A stretch of DNA of 64,000 nt, from contig JAYESD010000002.1 in the NCBI GenBank assembly GCA_036927565.1, positions 144,219,167 to 144,283,166 on the forward strand, given 5' to 3'. The notes beneath the pieces are model-generated. The model did no database searches and was not told where the DNA came from. It worked only from the letters and a program-made list of their open reading frames with translations. The position numbers were made by a program, and so were the translations under genes. Of the stretch, positions 58,274 through 64,000 are shown piece after piece; position 1 is the stretch's first letter, and each line of letters opens with the position of its first letter. Source of the stretch: Tuctoria greenei (Eukaryota > Streptophyta > Magnoliopsida > Poales > Poaceae).

Positions 58274-59186
58274 ATGCCGATCACTAGGAGTGCAGCCCGC
58301 AAGAGCACCTGTCCGCCGCCCCTTGGAGGTGGACTTAATCCCGTTGAGCATGACAAGCCGAAGCAAGAGGAGGGGAACATCCAGCCTGAAGATGAGGAAG
58401 CTAACCAGTCGTACACTATGGAGGAGGACCCGGAGGAGAATGAGCCATTTGAGGAGAACATGGATGAGGATCCTAATGAGGAGTACTACGTGCCAGCTTC
58501 AGATGAGAAGGACAATGGAGGTGAAGATGGAGGGGGGTCACAACCCGGTGCAAATGAGAACGGACACAACAACCCCCAGTTTCACCAAGTTGAGGAGATT
58601 TGGACCACTAGAACCGAAGGAGGACATGCATTGCTGGAACTGACGGAATTCCTTTATCCCCGTTGCATGTGTGCTAACTACTTCGTGATGAGAGTCTCTC
58701 GTTCCAAAAACGACGAATGGCATGCTGAGGTCTCATCTTCTACACCAACGAAGTAGTCTCATGGCATTATGCCCCACCCGGAGGTCTACTCACAAGGATG
58801 CTACGGATGATGCTGCATTGGCGGCACTCACAAGTTTGTGCCATACGCGCCGCTTCGAGCTTAAGAACACCACGTTTGAGCTGCACCCTCAGCGGGAGAG
58901 CGGTACGTGGAGGATAATTGGACCACAAGAAGCTTCAGACAATTTTCTAGCGATGGATAGGTCTCAAAAGGCATTATTGGACATGAGCAATCGCTATGCA
59001 ACCGCACAAGGGGAGATCCACTACATACGCAAGGAGCTAGCTCATTTGGAAGCAACCTTGGAGATGAAGGAATGTCAAGCAAGAGGAGAACCGTGGTCAC
59101 CTAAGAGCATTTGGTCCCCTACATCACCATGGCGCAACCCCATCACATCCGCGCAGCCAAGGACACCCTCACCGCCTCACAATTAG
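58274..59186 (+). pseudogene. Extra ORF upstream of gag in element D (about 300 codons, frameshifted)
   Basis: The start is ATG 58274 (MPITRSAARKSTCPPP). The first 90 codons are basic then strongly acidic (Glu/Asp/Asn/Gly-rich). From about codon 105 a folded-looking domain starts: ALLELTEFLYPRCMCANYF, RSKNDEWHAEV. The frame shifts near 58735 and again near 58790, then continues with DATDDAALAALTSLC, ELHPQRESGTWRI and a helix-rich tail (QAKELAHLEATLEMKE-like) to TAG 59184. I recognise no enzyme family. It has no gag, protease or RT motif and lies in front of gag, a place where some plant gypsy groups carry an extra ORF. Confidence 0.6.
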
Positions 59187-59492
59187 GAAATTAAGTCCCC
59201 TATGAGTATTTTGTAATAAGAACGCTTAGAATTGTATTAGTTTTAGATAGTGTGGTGTGCTGATTTTTGATTGGTGCTTGCTTGAGTGCTTGTGTGCTTA
59301 GTTGCATGTTGTGGGACGCTTCAACGAATGTCCACATCCGCGATTGGAGGGATGCTTCGGCACTTGTCCACATCCTCATATAGGTCTATATTAATAAAGG
59401 ATTGTTTAGTGTCATATACCTTGATGCATATAGTTGGGACGTTCTTTCCAAAACTCTAAACTCCTCTGTCTCTATCTTTCTTTCGCCAACAG
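59187..59492 (+). other. Spacer between the extra ORF and gag of element D
   Basis: No coding region. A short imperfect repeat (GGGACGCTTCAACGAATGTCCACATCC near 59311 and a related GGGATGCTTCGGCACTTGTC near 59349) is present. It ends with TCTTTCTTTCGCCAACAG directly before the gag ATG, a good match to a plant 3' splice site. Confidence 0.6.
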
Positions 59493-60540
59493 ATGGTGAA
59501 GACTCGCAACCAAAGGGATGCCAATGATGAGGAGGAGCGCAATGAAGCACCTCAGAACAACCGGGGACCTTCCCATGGAGCTATCAACCTTGAACAACTG
59601 TTAGCTATGCAGAACCAGCTCATGCAGACCATGATACACACAATGGGATAACTGCAAGCTGGCAACAACAATCAGCCTTATATACCGCCACCGCCACCAC
59701 CCCCGCCACATCATAACCGTTTGGGAGAATTCATGAGGACCAGACCACCTATCTTTGCACAAGCCACAGATCGAATGGAAGCTGATGATTGGCTGAAGTT
59801 AGTTGAGAAGAAACATGCTATTGTCCAGTGCACTGATAGAGAGAAGGTCCTTTTTGCATCACATCAACTAGTTGGAGTAGCTGCTGACTGGTGGGAAGCT
59901 CTTTGCAACACTCATGATAATCAGGAGGCAATCACTTGGGCTGAATTTAAGCAAAGTTTCCATTGTCACTATGTACTTGAGGGAGTTATGATACTGAGAA
60001 GACAAGAGTTTGAAAACCTCAGGCAAGGAAGGATGAGCGTGAGTGAGTATCTCAATAAGTTCACTCAACTGTCAAGATATGCTCCAGAAGACATCAACAC
60101 TGATAGCGGGAAGCAGTATCTATTTATGAGGGGTCTCAACAATGAAATTCAAGTCCAGTTGCTCAATACTGACTATCCAAACTCCCACAAGCTGGTTGAC
60201 AAGGCTATTGTGGCTGAGATTAAAGTTCGTGAGATGGAGCAGGATAACAAGTGGAAGATGCAACATCATGGACTGTCGCAAGGAAGCAATGTTCATCCCC
60301 GCTATGCACCACCAACTGCACCATAATACAACCCATCTGCTCCTGCATACCGCGCCCAAATAAGACACCGCAGCAATGCCCTGCCATGCAAGCGCCTCGC
60401 TATCCCGTTCCACTTGTGCCGCGTCCTAACACGGCGGCTAATGCTCGAAATCAGTTTCGCCCAAGTTTTCCTAATACTATGGACGTCAAGACATGCTATG
60501 TGTGTGGAGAGGCCGGGCACTTCGCGGGTCAATGCCCCAA
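59493..60540 (+). pseudogene. gag: gag of element D (broken)
   Basis: The start is ATG 59493 (MVKTRNQRDANDEEER), a basic start typical of the clade. A TAA at 59649-59651 interrupts it. The Retrotrans_gag core is clean from 59721: DWLKLVEKKHAIVQC, AADWWEALC, TWAEFKQSFHCHYV, EFENLRQGRMSVSEYLNKF. A stop at 60324 and a frameshift near 60355 lead to a Pro/Asn-rich linker and an intact CCHC knuckle at 60494-60535 (CYVCGEAGHFAGQC). Directly after the knuckle the sequence jumps into RNase H. Compared with C, about 1.4 kb of protease and RT are gone. Confidence 0.88.
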
Positions 60541-62618
60541 AAGAAGCTATGACCGAATTACTGATGAAGGGGAAGGCATTTCGATGGACTCAAGCTTGTC
60601 AGGATAGCTTTGAGGACTTAAAGAAAAGGTGGACAACCACGCTGGTGTTAGTATTGTCGGACGTGAGAAATAGTTTTTATATATATTGTGATGCGTCAAG
60701 ACAAGGATTAGGATGTGTGCTCATGCAAGAAGGCCAAGTGGTAGCTTATGCAACAAGGCAACTAACGAAACATGAGCTGAATTATCCTATGCACGACCTT
60801 GAACTCGCAGCCGTGGTGGACGCCTTAAAGATATGGAGACATTATGTTTTTGGTCACCCATGTGAGATTTATACGGATCACAAGAGCCTCAAGTATATAT
60901 TCACGCAAACAGATCTGAATCTGAGGCAACGCCGATGGTTGGAGCTCATCAAGGATTATGATGTGGGAATCAACTATCACCCAAGGAAGGCTAATGTAGT
61001 GGCCGATGCTTTGAGCCGAAAAGGAGTAAGCCACCAACTCACGGTCTGAGGGCTGCCATCCGATTATGCAAGGAGTTTGAACGGTTGAACCATGGATTCA
61101 CAAATGAGATGGGAGCAATGGAAGTCAATCCAACATTAGAGCAGGAAATACGGGAAGGACGGACAAAGGAAGAGGAAATACAAGAAATCAAGGAAAATAA
61201 CCAAGAAGGGAGAGAATTCAGATTTGATGAAGACGATCACGGTACTTTATGGCTTGGAAAGAGGATTGTGGTACTAAATGTTAAGCATATTCGGGAAACA
61301 ATATTGAAGGAGGCACATGACTCACCTTACTCAATCCATCCCGGCTGTACGAAGATGTACAAGGACTTAAAGACAAGCTATTGGTGGGCTAGCATGAAAA
61401 AGGACATAGCTGAATATGTAGCGTTGTGCGATATGTGCCAGCGAGTGAAGGCGAAACATCAAAGGCCAACTGGATTATTACAGCCATTAAAGATCCTGGA
61501 GTGGAAGTGGGAAGAAATTGGTATGGACTTTATAGTTGCACTACCGCGAACACAGTCCGGCTATGAACCAATATGGGTTATTGTGGATCGGTTGACAAAA
61601 TTGGCTCATTTCATCCCTGTCAAGACCAAGTATACCGCATCCCAGTTAGCTGAGTTGTATGGAGAAAATTGTATGCAAACATGGAGTACCCAAGAAAATA
61701 GTGTCTGATCGAGGTTCTCAGTTCATCTCTAGGTTTTGGCGGAAACTGCATGAAGCTATGGGTACAAGGTTGAATTTCAGTCCAGCATGTCATCCACAAA
61801 CTGATGGACAAACCGAGATGACCAATCAAATATTAGAGGACATGTTGGGAGCCTGCACCTTGAAACATGGACGTAGCTGTGATAAAAGTTTGTTGTATGC
61901 TGAATTCTCATACAACAATAGCTACAAAGCCAGTTCGAAAATGTCACCCTATGAAGCACTGTACGGAAGGAAGTGTAGGACACCCTTGTTTTGGAATGAA
62001 GCAGGAGAGAATCAAGTATTTGGTCCGGATGTGTTACAAGACGCTGAAAGGCAAGTTCAAATAATTCGTGAAAACCTAAGGGATGCCCAGTCTCGACTGA
62101 AAGGTTATGCGGATAATAGACGAAGGAATCTGGCTTTTGAAGTTGGAAATTTTGTATACCTCAAAGTGTCACCTATCCGAGGTCAGCGACGGTTTAACGT
62201 CAAAGGAAAACTGGCACCTCGTTACATCAGACCATTCAAGATTGTAGACAAACAAGGAGAAGTAGCATATCGACTTGAGCTGTCGGCGTATTTCTCCGAT
62301 GTACATGACGTGTTTCACGTGTCTCAACTCAAAAAGTGTCTCAGCGTGCCAGAAGAACAGGTGCCGATGGACGAGTTAGAACTTCAGGAGGATTTGTCCT
62401 ATGTCGAGCAACCTATCAAGATCTTGGATGTGAACGAAAGGGTCACGAGGAATAAGAGGGTCCGTTGGTGCAAAGTTCAATGGAACCACCATACGGAAGC
62501 CGAAGCTATGTGGGAATGTGAAGAAGACCTCAAAGCAGAATTCCCTCATCTTTTTTCCATGTTGTCGAATCTCGAGGCCGATATTCACTTTAAGGGGGGT
62601 AGGTTTGTAACACCCTAA
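60541..62618 (+). pseudogene. pol: RNase H, integrase and chromodomain of element D (two frameshifts)
   Basis: It starts inside the RT-RNase H connection (MTELLMKGKAFRW). RNase H: FYIYCDASRQGLGCVLMQ, VVAYATRQL, HDLELAAVV, YTDHKSLKYIFTQ, ADALSRK. Integrase: HHCC region (HPGCTKMYKDLK, CDMCQRVK), core MDFIVALPR, IVSDRGSQFI, HPQTDGQTEMTNQ, then GPF-type tail and a chromodomain (PIKILDVNERVTRNKRV, KVQWNHHTEAEAMWECEEDL). Frameshifts lie near 61045 and 61665. The last frame is open for 319 codons and ends 13 bases inside the 3' LTR, across the PPT. The chromodomain would steer insertion to marked chromatin. RT and protease are missing. Confidence 0.9.
62590..62605 (+). other. Polypurine tract of element D
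   Basis: TTAAGGGGGGTAGGTT directly precedes the 3' LTR and is also read as part of the pol frame. Confidence 0.8.
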
Positions 62619-64000
62619 ATCTCTGCATCATGCATTTCATACTTGTTCATGCATTAAACATTAGTAGAATAACGGAAAGATAATAAAAGATAAAACACAC
62701 ATATACAAAATATGTGTAGCAAAGAAGAAAAGAAAATAATAACATAAAGCAAGTATTAGGGAACAAATATATAAATAATAACAATATATATAGGAAAAAA
62801 TATATGTGAAACTAAAAAAAATTAATTCCGGAAACTTCCGCGTGTAATGTTCCAGGCAAACAGTGCCCGGGTGCAACTGACCGGCCGAGGCAGCAGGAGA
62901 CAGGCTGCGCGCCCACGCGCCAGGAGCGCTTCACGCGCCAAGCCAGCCGTGCCCCATGCGCGCTGCGCTCCGGGTTCGTCTGGACTGAGCCGCCCGCGCC
63001 CAGCAGCCGAGTGCCGCACTGCGCTGGCCGGCACCCAGCACCGAGTCAGTTGCGGGTGGAGTGCCATAGCTAGTCTCTGGATCGATGTCTTGCCGCCTAT
63101 AAATAGAACCGTAGACTTGTAAACTTTAGCTCAGAAGCGATTCTGGCGCCACCAAAACCCTAGAGCCACAGAGCAAAAAAAAAAGAAAAACAGAGCTGCG
63201 CCGCCAGGGAGAAGGACAGGGAAGAAAAGGAGGAGAGGAAGAAAAAGAGGAGGGTTCCATCGTCCACCGAGATCGTTGCGCCACCGTCGTCGTGCCGCCG
63301 GAGGACCGTTGCGCCATCCACTTTGTCTACGTGTAGTCTTCGTCCCGCGATCTCTGAAGCCATCACATCTACAGTAGGACACGTTTGCATGCATGCATGT
63401 TGGCTAATCTGTGTGCATCATGTTGATTTGTATGTATTTTCTTGTATGTGTGACCACGAGTAGAGGAACGTGCTCAAGAGGCCGCATACGAGGATTTCCA
63501 AAACCAAGACTTTGAAGCGTTTGAGCAACCCCACCCATCGGAGCAAGGCAAGTGTCCTTGATCATATTGATCCTGTTTTATTAAATGTTTTGTTGCGAAT
63601 TTGCATGCTCGTGTCAATATGATGGGAAACCCATACATAGGAGTTTACTAGCATTGTATGCCACCCATTATCACCGGGATATACATGATGAGTCGGGTAT
63701 GTATATTTTTTTTTCTTTTTGCACTGCATCTCTACACGGATTATGGGTAACTTAATTAACATGCTTGATGACTTTAATTATGAGAATTTGGTATGGTAAT
63801 AAGATGATGATTAAATTAGCAACATGGAACTTAGCTGATCTAAGCAAGCACGGTTTTGTGGAATGGGTTGGATGATATGGTGGTTTTGCTTGCCTTAGAT
63901 CTAAGGACCGGTTCATGTGAGAATATGCCAGGACAACAGTGCCACCACGAGGCCATGTATGGGTGCGGCATAGCTGAATAATTAGGAGTGTTGCTAGTAT
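62606..64000 (+). repeat. Element D 3' LTR, left 1395 bp
   Basis: Starts TGTAACACCCTAAATC and follows 55347 onward. It lacks about 180 bp found in the 5' LTR (junction near 63385, with TTT at both edges). The window ends inside it at a point equal to about 56892 of the 5' LTR. Confidence 0.92.
63099..63106 (+). promoter_or_regulatory. TATA box in element D 3' LTR
   Basis: TATAAATA followed by GAACCGTAGAC. The matching 5' LTR site is mutated (55808-55815). Confidence 0.7.

Larger units (their letters stand above)
55347..64000 (+). mobile_element. Element D: Ty3/gypsy chromovirus with an extra ORF before gag, internal deletion, right end outside window
   Basis: 5' LTR 55347-57863, PBS, leader, an extra ORF, gag, RNase H, integrase with chromodomain, PPT and a 3' LTR from 62606 running past the window edge. 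Its LTR (TGTAACACCCTAAATC to GTGTCACA) is unlike that of C but matches the LTR at 1-1290. Protease and most of RT are missing by one deletion near 60540. The chromodomain and HPQTDGQ motif place it in the chromoviruses, probably Tekay. It cannot move by itself. Confidence 0.92.

Overview
The window shows no host gene. Essentially all 64 kb is LTR retrotransposon sequence, nested up to four levels deep. This is the texture of intergenic DNA in a grass (Poaceae) genome of medium to large size. The grass call rests on the families present: SIRE/Maximus-type copia with a post-pol ORF, Tekay-type chromoviruses with long LTRs, and a Tat-type gypsy carrying an antisense Transposase_28-like gene. I cannot name the species.

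Layout, oldest host first. Element A (1291-8445, +) is a decayed copia element. Its left end is cut by a gypsy LTR (1-1290) and its right end by element E (8446-11636), a partial LTR of a long-LTR chromovirus. E is cut by element C (11637-55346, +), a chromovirus of the same family with LTRs of about 4.2 kb. C carries four further insertions: F (18334-23127, minus), a gag-only LTR element in C's gag with TSD GTATG; H (24241-36452, minus), a Tat-lineage gypsy between C's protease and RT; B (42085-53930, +), a full-length copia in C's 3' LTR with 1557-bp LTRs and TSD ATCCC; and D (55347 to past the right edge, +), a second chromovirus family inserted 7 bp before the end of C's 3' LTR. Removing F, H and B rejoins C's gag, pol and LTR.

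Almost all coding regions are broken by stops and frameshifts. The best preserved are the F gag frame (461 codons), the D integrase-chromodomain frame, and the B post-pol frame (533 codons, three stops). By eye, F is the youngest insert (about 2% LTR divergence), B is about 4%, and C and H are older, which fits the nesting.

The most unusual items are: (1) arrays of a 12-bp palindrome (CGGACTAGTCCG and variants) just upstream of the copia LTR TATA boxes, with the same motif in the B gag C-terminus and post-pol region; (2) an antisense gene in H with an in-frame 79-bp GT-AG intron and its own poly(A) signal; (3) an extra ORF before gag in D, where both that ORF and gag start directly after splice-acceptor-like tracts; (4) a matching 13-nt acceptor-like tract at the gag/pol boundary of both copia elements; (5) a 42-bp, 14-residue repeat built from another palindrome inside H pol.
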